Below the pieces are notes generated by a model. It had not been told where the DNA came from. It saw only the letters and a program-made list of their open reading frames with translations, and searched no databases. Both the position numbers and the translations under genes were made by a program. Shown in pieces: positions 49,182 through 59,839 of a stretch of 64,000 bases of DNA. The stretch spans positions 231,369 to 295,368 of the forward strand of contig NW_022985192.1 of the NCBI RefSeq assembly GCF_010093535.1. The letters run 5' to 3'. This DNA comes from Lindgomyces ingoldianus. Its lineage: Eukaryota; Ascomycota; Dothideomycetes; Pleosporales; Lindgomycetaceae. Position 1 is the stretch's first letter. Every line of letters starts with the position of its first letter.

Positions 49182-50404
49182 CTAAAACCTACCTAAAGTG
49201 CGTTCATGAGGTATCCACTCCTTGCCCACCCGCCCACTAACAAGTTTCGCACTTCTCAAGCATGTGCTGCTCAGGCTCGGGTCTTGCAGGACGTTTGTGA
49301 AGATCTCAGTTAAAGCGACCCAGGCATTCGCATCCTCAAGGAGCGCTTTGCCTGTGTGATCGTGCTCCTTCCGGATATGTGAGATGACTGACGATTGTTG
49401 CTTGACAAGCATGTACAGCAGGCCTCGCAGCACGGCTGTGGCGCTGTTAAGGCGCGAATCCGTACCCTGGCAGAAGAAGGAGAGAAGATCAGCCTTAGAA
49501 TTTGACTTTCTGGCTCGTCGATAATGCCGCAGAGGAGCATTGTCTTACCTTTGTCAGCATCGCCCTTAATCCATAGTAGTCGGCGTTGCCGAGGACCCAG
49601 TGGTACGAGTCCTTTAGCAGGCGGCCTTTTGTGTCCTTTATACATTTCTTGTCATCACAAGGATCAGTGAGGTGTAGGCCTTGGATGCATCTGCTCAGCT
49701 TATCGATCTCCTCCATAAGCGGTTTGAACGCTCCGCCTGCCCCTTCACCATAAAAAGGAGAAATATAGACATCAAAAATGCCAAGCAACGAATACGCTCT
49801 ATCTTCTTCAAGCTTGGTGTGCTGGTGTTCGTTCGATGATAACCGTTCGTTGACGCTGAAATGGGTCAAAGGGGTGCCCTGCAGCGGTGAATCAGGAATC
49901 TCCATCATTTCATAGATATGCTTCTGCAGAAGAACTATACCATATCTGGTGCTAGGAGCTCTTGGAGCGTCCAGCCCCGGGTAAGCCATCTGCTTCTCCG
50001 GAAGTCCGATACCCGCAGCGGCAGGGAGAAATCCTCTTCATCAGTCTCAACAGTAGCTCTTGATACATCTGACAGGTAGACGCAGCATCAAGTGGCGTCG
50101 CGGTACCAATGGAACATGGAGTTGATAGCCTGAAAGAGCTCAGGTTTGTTTGCTTTGTTAAAGCAGCATGTATCAAGCCAAAAGTATTGCAAACCGTCTT
50201 GTCTAGCTTGGTCTCAACAAAATCAGATCTTCTCATAGCTAGGCTTGCCCTTGCCACAGCCATTATCAAGTCTTCGAAGGTGACCTCCTCGGAATCTGCA
50301 CCGCATGTATGAGAAAGTATAGCACAAGGAGGGATCGTATCCTTGCCGCCCAAATTGGTGGTGAGACTCAACTCGCCATCGCTACTGTGCCGCAAAAGGC
50401 GCAT
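49182..50404 (-). pseudogene. HET-NACHT (HET-E/HET-D-like) gene, frameshifted and truncated
   Basis: Read leftwards from 50404, MRLLRHSSDGELSLT, then IPPCAILSHT and GADSEEVTFEDL, form the standard N terminus of HET domains in STAND-type incompatibility proteins. The frame then shifts (the true reading continues as DTCC and WTLQELL-like sequence in another frame). It resumes in a third frame with LQGTPLTHFSVNERL, KLEEDRAYSLLGIFDVY and EDTKG-like linker sequence. The NACHT P-loop survives as LLWIKGDADKGKTMLLCGII (GDADKGKT for the usual GDPGKGKT), followed by another shift and MLRGLLYMLVKQQ. Homology stops at about 49230, within the NACHT domain, with no WD or ankyrin repeats. It is a dead fragment of a multi-copy family. 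Confidence 0.82.
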
Positions 50405-51346
50405 CTTTCACATGGAGATATAAAAGGCGCGTGCGGTAAGAAGAAGACGTTGAGGCTGAAAGGCAGCAGACTAGAGTGGAGCAGAGCGGCTCGCTGTCCT
50501 AGCTGTCAAGGCCAGCGATCGTGCAGAAGAATGGGATTTTGTGTCGTATCGAAGAATCGCGTTTTCACCTCCTTGGTTAAGAAGGCGTCTGAACGACTTC
50601 GCGTGTAGCACAGCAAGGCACTACACTGATATAATATATTCTCTATAGCCGTAATAAGTTATACTCGCAACAGCATATTCTGGCCTGAGTGAAGATTCGT
50701 CCTCAACACCACGAATATCACATAAAACAGCTCAGCAATGCGATATTTTGTATCGCAAGCACTAGGAGCCTGAATCCTCAATTTAAGATAGCGATAAAGC
50801 AGAGTGTCATTGTTGTGCTGAAGGGGTTCTATTGACCGCTAATTTCGTGTAACTTTTACAGGAGAGCTGTCTTGAGGATTTGTGGCTTGCTACAAAAGGT
50901 AGAGGAATAGTGTACTGTGAACTGCAACGTTCGTGAGGCTCTGATTCGTTCAGAAGTCAAAGTACCCCCAACGTCTTCCGGCACGCAAGGTGAGGTTTGT
51001 CGTAATTTTGATGGCGTTCGCAAAATTCTGAAACAAAGGGATGTAGACGTAGGAGACCCAGCTTAGAGGGGTGTCGACCAATTAAAGCTCGAATATGCGC
51101 GTGCACACTTCTGTGATCTGAGCAGGGGTAGTTAAAGGCATCTAATGAGTTGTGACTTCAGCAAGGTATGAAAATAGTCTTAGCTAGGAACGGGACCATT
51201 GCTTTAGACTATCTCTGCAGAAGTTTAATCATTTAAAAGAAGGAAAGAGAGATGATGGCGTGGCTTGCAGTAGGTATCTGTGGCGGTCGCAAGATACCGA
51301 TCGGCCCTTCAGTCCATGTATCATCCAGTCAGGCTCTCGACTTTAA
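50405..51346. other. Intergenic, no gene
   Basis: Upstream flank of the HET-NACHT fragment. No supported coding sequence, repeats or RNA gene. Confidence 0.45.
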
Positions 51347-52389
51347 TTGTCGGATCGTCTTCACTGTAACTCCACTCGAACCAACCCGCGCCAAAATCCT
51401 CCTGTATTTCTTTCATTAATCCTCTCCTTCGCCGGCTTGCTTCCAATTCCTTTCTTTGCGATTATCATCCACCATGCACTCTTTTCAAAATTTCTTCAGT
51501 ATTATTTGAGCTGTCCTTCGTTTATGGACCAGGTGTACTTGGCTGCTGGATCCTCGTGTTTCTTTCCGTCGTCATTTCCTGGACGTTCAGTCCATCTCTC
51601 CGACGTCAGGACACCATTACATTGAACCTCGTTTTCACCCTATTATATCCTCTTATCGCCGCTTCCTACTCAATTTACAAAGCTTTCGATCCCGAGATCT
51701 TCTCGCCTGCGAACCGTGCACCATTAGACTATGGCCCCCACCAAGTTTCAGCTTCCGCCACCTTCGCCTCTTCATTAGCGCTATATGAGACCTACGCCTT
51801 GCTCGCACCAATCCTCATGCTTATATCAGAAGCACACGACCATTGTTACAGATCTATTAGCGTCTTTGCAATTGCAGCAGTTGGCCTGTTCGGGAAGACT
51901 GTGCTCCTACTGAAGTCGCCGGAAATCCCCTTCAATACTTTACGACCAATTATCTTCAGCGAGTTATGGGCGGTTATGGGGTTGCTCATGATTAGTATCT
52001 TGATTGCACTTTCCTTTCAGGCCATCCGAAAACGGCCCATTAGAAGTTTTGGAGAGATAAAGGAGCAGGAAAAGTGCTCAACGATCTTAGCGAGAACACT
52101 TCACATACCCATATTTTACATTGCGTATGCGGTGTTAGGGTACAGGGGTCTTTGGATCTATGATCGGACACTCTACCAACCATTTAATTCCCTTTTATTT
52201 ATTCCGGGAAGTTTTCATTCGATCTTAGACTTAAAACAAGGAGTGGTGTTCGGTGCTGGCATCTTGAATATTGGGTGGACATTGTACGAAGCATTCTGGA
52301 AGAAACGGCGGGAAGTATGTCAAGATTGTTTGAGTTGGAAGTGGCATAGCGTTTGCAAAACACAAGAATGTAACGAGCATAGTATTTAA
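51347..52389 (+). CDS. Multi-pass membrane protein, 5' end unresolved
   Basis: A long frame ending at 52389 encodes about six hydrophobic helices (for example LVFTLLYPLIAASYSIYKAF, SISVFAIAAVGLFGKTVLLL, ELWAVMGLLMISILIALSFQ). It closes with a Cys-containing tail (CQDCLSWKWHSVCKTQEC). This frame has no early ATG. Another frame just upstream (51347-51515) encodes what looks like the preceding helix (LILSFAGLLPIPFFAIIIHH) but is one base out of register near 51505-51520. No intron with acceptable length and phase bridges them. Either an indel has broken the gene, the assembly has an error, or the 5' exon is elsewhere. I do not recognise the family. Confidence 0.45.
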
Positions 52390-52627
52390 TAGAGCGTAGT
52401 CCTATTGCTACTCTTACTGATAATAGCAATCACTTAGCAGTTAGAACAAAAGTGGATTGTCTTCTGTGGCTGTATAGTTAATGAGGCTGCAGTTGCTTCA
52501 GTAGCTGCCTATACTAATTGATTTCTTTGCGTTTTGGTAACGCGTTCGCGGACTTTTTCGAGCGTAGTAGTACAAGGGCTGCTGTAGAACAGAAGGTGCT
52601 AAACACGTGATATACTCTTAGGGGAAA

Positions 52628-52920
52628 ACTGACCCAATCATAGTCTATTTCCGCTTTCGAACCTGAGCATACAAAGATTTAAAACTGAGCTTATGGCTAT
52701 TCAAGCCTGAGCAGGTCTTAGCAGCCTGAGCAAACCTGAGCAAACCTGAGCAAGCCATGCATTAGCCCAAATCTGAGACAATCGGCGTCCCAGATTCGGA
52801 CCACCCCCCTGTTCAGTGGTCTTTTCGGGCATCAAGTGGCCTACTTTCGGAACACTAACCTCGTTCATACTTTCCCTTGAAAACTGCCAGTAGCTTGATC
52901 CTGATAAGGGGGGCTATTCA
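52628..52920 (+). repeat. Direct repeat, copy A, left of the NACHT gene
   Basis: Shared with 56476-56810 in the same orientation. Matching blocks include TTTCCGCTTTCGAACCTGAG, CCTGAGCAGGTCTTAGCAGC, GTCCCAGATTCGG and CAGTGG. Identity is moderate (by eye about 70%), with gaps. It contains a short CCTGAGCAAA tandem. No coding content. Confidence 0.75.
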
Positions 52921-53115
52921 TAATCTACAACGTCCTTTCCATTGATATAGTCTTGCCAAGCACAGATTTCTGCTACCAGAAGCCCATTCTGTCTGTACCG
53001 ACATTCCCGCCGCCAACCATCCAATATCGCTGGCATGAAATCGGCAGAATATGAGAGGGAAACGGTTCCAATGGTAAGGAATCGCTTGATTCATACCTGA
53101 GCTTAAGCCGCATCC

Positions 53116-55544
53116 TCAATCTTCCATCCAAGAAAAATCAGTGATTGATCCAAAATCCGCTTCCAGATTCCTATCATTGGAAGTGGAAGCAAAAGGCTCC
53201 ACACGGTCCTCAAGACTAGCCCCGTCCATATCGTCTAGCTGGTAGAAACGGGCCACCTTTTCCCCAGACTCAGTGGTCGTGATGAGAGTCGGAAAACATC
53301 GCTCTAGCTCTGCAACCATTTCATTGGCGTCATGCTGACTTGCGGAGTGTTTTGCATATTCCAGAGCTTGTTCTAGAATACCAGTGCCTCCGGAGTTCTG
53401 GAACGAAGGAATTGCGTAGAATTTCGTCCTTTTCAGATATGCGGTACATGCTTTTAATAAAGCTAGGTAGGCATCGTATGAAGATGGTGCTTTTGAGGTA
53501 AGATAAACATACATGTCTGGGGATTTTAAGAAATCCATAACTGTTCGATGCAGAAACTCGACATTTCTGTTGTGACTGTTGACCTCGAGGAGGCCACGAG
53601 AGCGAGCTTTCAGCTGTCGATTTACCTTAGTCTCTATGGCACCCCAAGCGATCGAGCTGAGTGCTTTGGTCGGCAATTTCAATGCATAGTCCTTGTCGTC
53701 GTATTCAATATTGTGAAAGTGATAAATGGCATTAGGAAGGGGTTGTCCGCTTGTAACTGCTATCATCAACGTGGTTGCCATTTTTTGATGATAGAATGGC
53801 TCGACTGAGTCAAGAATTTGCTTGAAAAATGGTTCCAGGTCCAGTGGGATGCTATCCAGCCTTTTCCACAAATCTGAGAGGCTGTCATGCTCGTTTAGGC
53901 CGTTTCGAAGCAACTGTACCACTAGCACAACCCAAAGAAAGACGCCTGAAGCCCTATCACATATTGATTCGATCAAGGATTGATCGTTACCGTCAATGAT
54001 ATCCAAATTTGCCCACCTTGGATGATCGCTCAAGCGACTCTTAGTGTAGAATCGGATATCATTTCTTGTCAATTCGTGGATGTAGAGTTTAGTTGAAGAA
54101 TCTCGGCCAAATGCGTCTTCAAAAACGTTCCAAGGCCGGCTTGAAACACAGATCTTGATGTGGGGCGAATTGGAGAGGTTTTTCAAAGTTTTGCAGAAGT
54201 CCGTATAATCTCCGCTGTACTCGTCGAGGCCATCGATGAAGAAGCAGAATTTGGATGAAAGCGCTTCTTGAGAGGCCAAGGTCTGCAGTGCTACATTGAG
54301 CTCGGCGAGCTGCCACTCTGCCCCGTAGGACCATTCTAAATTCTGATTCCGGAAATTCAGCCACCGATCTGGGCAAGTAATACGTATGAGTTCGGGGGTT
54401 TGCCGGAAGATGTCGAACAGTAGGGACTGTAGAAGACCTTGTAGAGACTTCTGCATTGGTGTCCCAGGACTCCAGAAAAAGTGATGAGCGATCACAACCG
54501 GTTTTGGATAAGACCATTCTGATAAGGCTGCAAGGGTGTTTCGGTGGCCAACCAGAAATTTCATGAGTGTCGATTTGCCAGATCCAGGTTTCCCTGATAT
54601 CCAAAACACGGAATCTGCCTCTCTAAGCCATCCTATCAAATCGCCCTTCTTTGACAAATGTTCCTGATAGCTCCGGTTCTGGAGAGCCCAGCCGAAAGTT
54701 CTTCTATGGGCAGTGGGTATTGAAGCAAAGCGAGCTGAACGACTGTCGTAGCGTAGAGTTCTAAGTATCGCTAGCTCTTTCGATATGTCTTGTCTTGATA
54801 GGGTAAGCTTGTTTATCCCACCCCTTAGGGAATCGATTTCTTTCTCGAGACTAATGCTATTTTGTGGGGCATTTTGTATTGCTGGGAGGTGAGCTGCAAT
54901 GTTATTGATTGCGTGTGACATATTATCGAGTCGAGCTGCATGCTTCGAATCCAGCTGTCGAATATCGCGTTGCAAAGTCGCAACTTCTGAGAGTAAACTA
55001 CGCTGTAAATGACTAGTTGCTGCGTTAGTCAATGTAACAGCATAAGGTTGGACTCGTACTTTGTCAGTGAACAAACATAGACCGTAAGTGCCCCTTGATT
55101 TGTAGCCAATCTCTTCTCGAGCTCTTCGATATTATTTTTCTTCCACACGGTCTGCAAGGCTACCTTAAGAGCTTGCCATTTGGATCTTGAACTCAATCCG
55201 GGATCAATTTTCAACTTCTGAGTGATTTCCAATAGCATCTTGCAGTCGGCTCTACATGAAAGCAGTAGATCTTTAATCCCAGATTTCCATTCCGCTTCAA
55301 GGTTTTTGGCGTTCGGATCGCGGTCGCTTGCTGCTAGTTGTGGGTTGGGATTCTTGTTGATAGATTCTTCGAAAACGGTACTTAATACTCGAAGTCGTTC
55401 GTAGACGTCCTCGATATTCAAGATGTAACGGCTAGCACCACTGGCGGAGTTGTATATGTCCTTTGCACCGGAAACCAAGCTGGTTGCGACAGTGCAGAAT
55501 TGAGCCACATTGGATGCTAATCCGAATGCTGTTAGTGGGTCCAT
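53116..55544 (-). CDS. NACHT-domain STAND NTPase (fungal NLR-like), 2 exons
   Basis: Exons 55544-55073 and 55019-53116 give 791 residues; the 53-nt intron has a GTTCAC donor, a CTAAC branch and a GCAG acceptor in phase. Residues 1-230 form a helical N-terminal domain (MDPLTAFGLASNVAQF start) of the type that precedes many fungal NACHT proteins, with a coiled-coil stretch about 165-240. NACHT follows: Walker A GKPGSGKST (300-308), Walker B FFIDGLDEYSGD, sensor ICVSSRPWNVFED. A winged-helix-like part (EFLHRTVMDFL) comes next. Unlike most relatives there are no ankyrin, WD or TPR repeats at the C terminus; it ends after about 130 residues with an acidic DFSWMED. Such proteins are regulated switches in fungal incompatibility; the effector role here is inference. 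The nucleotide site is intact. Confidence 0.88.
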
Positions 55545-57565
55545 AACGAGCCTAATTTACACAAATAAAATACTCCGGTTAAAGATTAGGATTCGTTTGG
55601 ATTAGGCTGTTAGCTTGAAGAGGTGCACAAACTTAAATCAGCGTTATCGGATCTGAGAATTGTCACGAAACGCATTGAAGTTTAATATTTGTGAAGGTAT
55701 GAAGCCGAATATACCGGGAACGGAAGGTTTGCAGTCATCCATACTCGATTTCAGCGATGAGAATCAGGAAGACTTATTAGAGTTGAAGGTCAAGAGGAAG
55801 CAGATGCGACTAGCGAGGCGCAGCAAAACATAACACCGAGGCTATGCACCCAGCCAAGCATGGCACTGAGGCAGTGCACCTAGCGAAGCGCTTGTGATCT
55901 ACGCAAGTTAAGCTCAGCGTCGCGTTCAAAAGTAAGCAGTGTTAGGCTAAGGGAAGAAACAGGAAGAAATTGCGTACAAAACAGCAGATTTCTGTGGCAC
56001 GTTCTTCTCCACATCATTTCCGCACCTTCATGAAGCCTCTCTGAATTACCCCAGAAACAAGCCACCAAATAGCCTATTTCCTCGCACCGGTAGTGCAGGT
56101 TACGGGCTTGAAATTTTAAGCCTGGTTCGATCTTTGTTGGCGGAGTCTTGAAAAGAGAAATGGCCTATTTCTGGGACACCTTATAGGATGCCTAGGCCAC
56201 TTATACAAGCCTTTATAATATGGCCTAGGTCTGGGCTTTATTGCTAGCTTACCCTGAGTACTGTCCTTCGCGTAGAGTTGACTAAATAATTCGAATGGGC
56301 AACGGAGTTAGGCTTGAAATGTAAGTCGGAAGTGAGCGTTCTGAGCAGTGGCGGTGCACCCTCCAAAGTTGAGCCTGGCGTTATTTGCTTACAAACCGGG
56401 AATAGGGTGCTAATCGAAAGACGAAGTGGGAGGAGGTCAATTAGTCGATGATATGCGAAGTTCTCTACATGTGGGACTGACCTCATCCAAGTCCATTTCC
56501 GCTTTTGAACCTGAGCATACAAGGGTTTAAAACTAAGCAGTGACTAAGTAGCCTGAATTTGTGGCGGTGCAGCCCTGAGCAGGTCTTGGCAGCCTGAGCA
56601 AGCCTGAGCACGCTAAGACTGGCCAGAATCTGAGACGCTAGCTCGGGGCTGGCTGTCCCAGATTCGGGCCACTTCCCTGCTCAGTGGCCCAATTCTTGAT
56701 ACATGGCACAGTTTTTGACCATCGGTGGCCCAGATTCAGGCCTTCAAGTTCGTTTATTCTTTCCTTTAAGAATTGCCGGCAATATGATCTTGACAAGGAT
56801 ACTATTCTTCATTGACAAGGAGCTTCAGCCACTGATAGCGCTCTTTCCAATTTGAGCCATAACGTTAGGAGTTCACGGAGACTTATGATTATCTCTATGA
56901 TCCAGGTATCTCTTCATAAATTCTTATAGTCTTACGAATATATTACCGAGAGCTAAGTAAGTCAGATATAGGTTTCTATGAAGCTGTTCAGGTAGGTAGC
57001 ATGAAGGATATGGCACTACAGGATTGTACGTTGATTAAGAGTAAATTAGATGAATAACAAAGTTAATATTTTACATGATCGGTCAGAGTTTACGATATAT
57101 GCCTATAGAGTAATAGCTAGAGGTTGCTACGGTCATGCTCACCGGTAGGATAAAAGATAAAGAGTAATAGGGCCCAGCGGCAGCATCACCCGACGCTCAG
57201 TCACGGCACCATCAGACCGACAACATGTAGCAGATTCCAGAGCAATTATCAAGGATGAAATCATCCAGGGATCCAGCCAAGCTGTCTCAATCTCATAGCC
57301 CTCGTTAGTGTAGTGCAGATTCATGCGAGCAGGCTACAGGAAGAAGATTCGATCGCGATAGGATATGGGAAATGAGGGGTACGTCAATAAGGCACTCTAT
57401 CCCATGCTACAGCCTCCGGCATGGGCTGGAGGTGAAAAATGCCTCGTAGACTTGCCGAAAGGACGTGTCGTCGAGCGGCCTCGAGCTATCATGATTCTCG
57501 CCTAGATTCCATAGCCCTCCGTCTCGAAAGATTCGCAGATTAGAAACTGGTCCGAATCCACATCC
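55545..57565. other. 2-kb gene-poor spacer with repeat copy B
   Basis: No supported gene. A small imperfect duplication (CTAGCGAGGCGCAGC and CTAGCGAAGCGC, with GCACC-AGC-AAGC between) lies at 55811-55893. The second direct repeat is at 56476-56810. A 61-codon minus-strand frame at 57139-57324 is isolated and unsupported. Confidence 0.45.
56476..56810 (+). repeat. Direct repeat, copy B, right of the NACHT gene
   Basis: Second copy of the sequence at 52628-52920, in the same orientation and about 40 bp longer through insertions, such as the segment around TTTGTGGCGGTGCAG. The two copies lie 3.8 kb apart and bracket the NACHT gene. No TG...CA ends, no target duplication. Confidence 0.75.
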
Positions 57566-59265
57566 TTAGTCCACCGAAGACCGACAATTTGCAAGCTTAA
57601 GAACAACTTGGTCCCAGAACTCCATTGCTGAGTCCTTCTCCTCTCCACTCCCGTCTTGTTTATCCTTGAGCTCGACGGCACCTAAACACCATTGGACGGC
57701 TCGTCGATACTCCTTTCCAACAGTAAATTCCAAGAACCCCATCGAATCGTTTGAGCAAAGCTTCCTCTTGAATTTGACGGGACTGTGATGGTCCACGTCG
57801 TATTCGCCCAGCTCGCTGATTGGTTGCCAAGTAGCTATCTCGATCAAGCAGACACCAAGGCTATATATGTCAAAAGCATAGCTGTAATTCACGCTGCGCT
57901 TGTTCTTGCCCTGGTAAGTCGGGTGGTGATAGAGCTCGTCGTATTGACCAGAAATGATCTTGTCAGACTTCTCCCAGGGTTTTTCAAGCCGGGCACTCGT
58001 AAAGCCGACCAGCAGGAGACGGATGTCTGGCGTGGGAGGATCGCCGCAAATGAGGATGTTGGAGCTTCGAATCGCCCTATGAAACCAGCCAGTCAGGCGA
58101 AGGTAGAACAGAGACTCGGCAAGGGCCAGGGCAAGTTTGTAGCGCTCTCCCAAGCTAATATGCTGAAATTTAGCGTCGGCAATCGCATCGAAGAGGGTAG
58201 ACGAGTGTGGTCCTGGGTCTTCGTACACCAGAGCGATACGGTCTGTTATTCCCGGATTGCGATAGTACCTGGATTCCTCATTTTTAGTATATCTGCTAGC
58301 AATACGGCCTGTAAAGGCTGGTGGCATTACCCTATCGATCGTGGGAGATGAGTCTCTACACCAACTATACTCGTCGACAAGAATTCGGCGACGTTAGAGA
58401 GGCGCTTAAGGGCCTCATCTGGGGTCAGCTCCTCGGACACAAGCTTCCACTCAACTGCCACCGGTTTGTCATTTTGGTACGTTCCGAACATTGTTGCGGT
58501 TTTTTTGCTGACTCGTTCCGGTTTGATATCTGAAGCCGATAGTTTAAACTTGTCTTCGGTTAGACCAAACAGCCTCGCGCCTTGCGCACTCTTCTGTCTT
58601 TCTGACAATTCCATGTAAGCAGACTTTCGATCAGCAAGCTCTGGAATAACTCTTCCTATCGGTATATTTGCTTGTCCCAATTCTCTCAGTTCTTCTCTTG
58701 ACTTATTTCGGAGCAACTGTGTGTACAACAAAGCCTCAAATCTCTTATGATATACTCCAGTCAAGCTCTCGAGACCTTCAATGAAATGTATCAGCGTGAG
58801 GTGAAATTCCTCAAACTTTTCTCCGTCCCAAAGGGCAAATTTAAGGCCTTTTCCAAACTGTGATTTGATCCAGTTTGCGAATTTGTGCTGTTTAAGCTGA
58901 CGTTGCGTAATTTGAGCGATCGTAATCTGTTCATCCTCGACCAATGTCGCACCGCTGTTTGCTCCCTCTTCATATTTTGCTTTCAGCTCAGATGCCGAGA
59001 CGAGAATATCTGAGATTTGTGCCAGAATGTCCACCATCAAATCAAGTTGCGCTTGGGTCTGCTCGGTTGTTGGATGGTACTCTCCCTTATCTAGGCCAAC
59101 GAAGTTGCCCCAGTTCTCGTAGCGCTGAGCCTGGATATCAAGCAAAATTCGTTGCCTAACATATTTTGTTCCAGCCTCGCGGGTATCTTTGTAGAGTTTG
59201 TATATCTTGAATCCGTACTCGAAGAGCTTGGAAGCAATGGATATGCTTGCGGGGGCGTATTCCAT
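57566..59265 (-). CDS. HeLo-like domain plus pseudokinase protein, 2 exons
   Basis: Exons 59265-58331 and 58268-57566 give 545 residues. The 62-nt intron (GTAATG, ATACTAA branch, TCCAG) restores LPRSIGYYRNPG in phase. Residues 1-230 are helical and match the HeLo (prion-inhibition and propagation) fold type: ASKLFEYGFKIYKLYK, then RILLDIQAQRYENWG. HeLo domains of HET-S and related proteins are membrane-permeabilising death domains. The C-terminal half has kinase-fold sequence with a disabled active site: HRAIRSSNIL in place of HRDxxxxN (Asp to Ala at 377), VGF in place of DFG (399-401), and no recognisable glycine loop. The layout resembles MLKL. It is divergent from the kinase-ankyrin gene. 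The domain call is by eye; the death role is inference. Confidence 0.8.
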
Positions 59266-59839
59266 CTTGAGGTCGGAAAATTCCGAATCTGTAACGGAAA
59301 GTTGCTCGAAGATCGTGCTGAGTCCAGGACGAAAAGGATAGGATCGCGAGTAATGAGGTTAAAAAGCACTTATTAGACTAATTTTGAGAGAGCTCATCTT
59401 ATCTCTTCTCCCCCGAGTGTTAGCAGCTCTGGATTGGCTATTACAAAGTCACACAGGGCCTCGAAATCCGGCAAACCGTGGCCTTCTTCCAATCACCACG
59501 CTACAAGAAGATATGTTACAAGGTGGTACGAGCGATGAAGGGCTGCGCACCAATAACGTTTCGCAACGCGTAGCTGAACATGCAGAAATGAGCCGAGACT
59601 TACATGTGGCTGACACAACGTGGGGACCTACATATAGAGCGCCCGAGAACCTTGCTTTCGTCCTCGCCCGGCAAACCGTGGCTGTTAATGCAGATCGCCG
59701 AAAGAATCGACTTGCGGAATCCCTGGAGGTTCCACCATAAGGTGCTTTTCCAGCTTTCGTACACCTCACTCCTCAAACTTCCGCCTGTTAGGTATTACAT
59801 GATACATGGTCCTAAATACATCCCACCGGAGCGACCATC
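59266..59839. promoter_or_regulatory. Shared upstream region of the HeLo-pseudokinase and kinase-ankyrin genes
   Basis: 574 bp between head-to-head starts. A 118-codon frame (59384-59740) is in register with the downstream gene but is cut off by stops, and no phase-correct intron links it. It is more likely leader than coding, though an extra 5' exon cannot be excluded. Confidence 0.4.

Noticed and set aside
57139..57324. 61-codon minus-strand frame with hydrophobic segments
   Set aside because: Isolated, short, no signal peptide and no neighbours in phase.
58327..58330. Overlapping stop/start (TAATG) suggesting two genes in the HeLo-pseudokinase locus
   Set aside because: A 62-nt intron with GTAATG donor, ATACTAA branch and TCCAG acceptor fuses the frames in phase; fungal nuclear genes do not use such overlaps.
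59384..59740. 118-codon frame in register with the kinase-ankyrin gene
   Set aside because: Two stop codons follow and no phase-correct intron reaches 59840; no domain or conservation signal seen.
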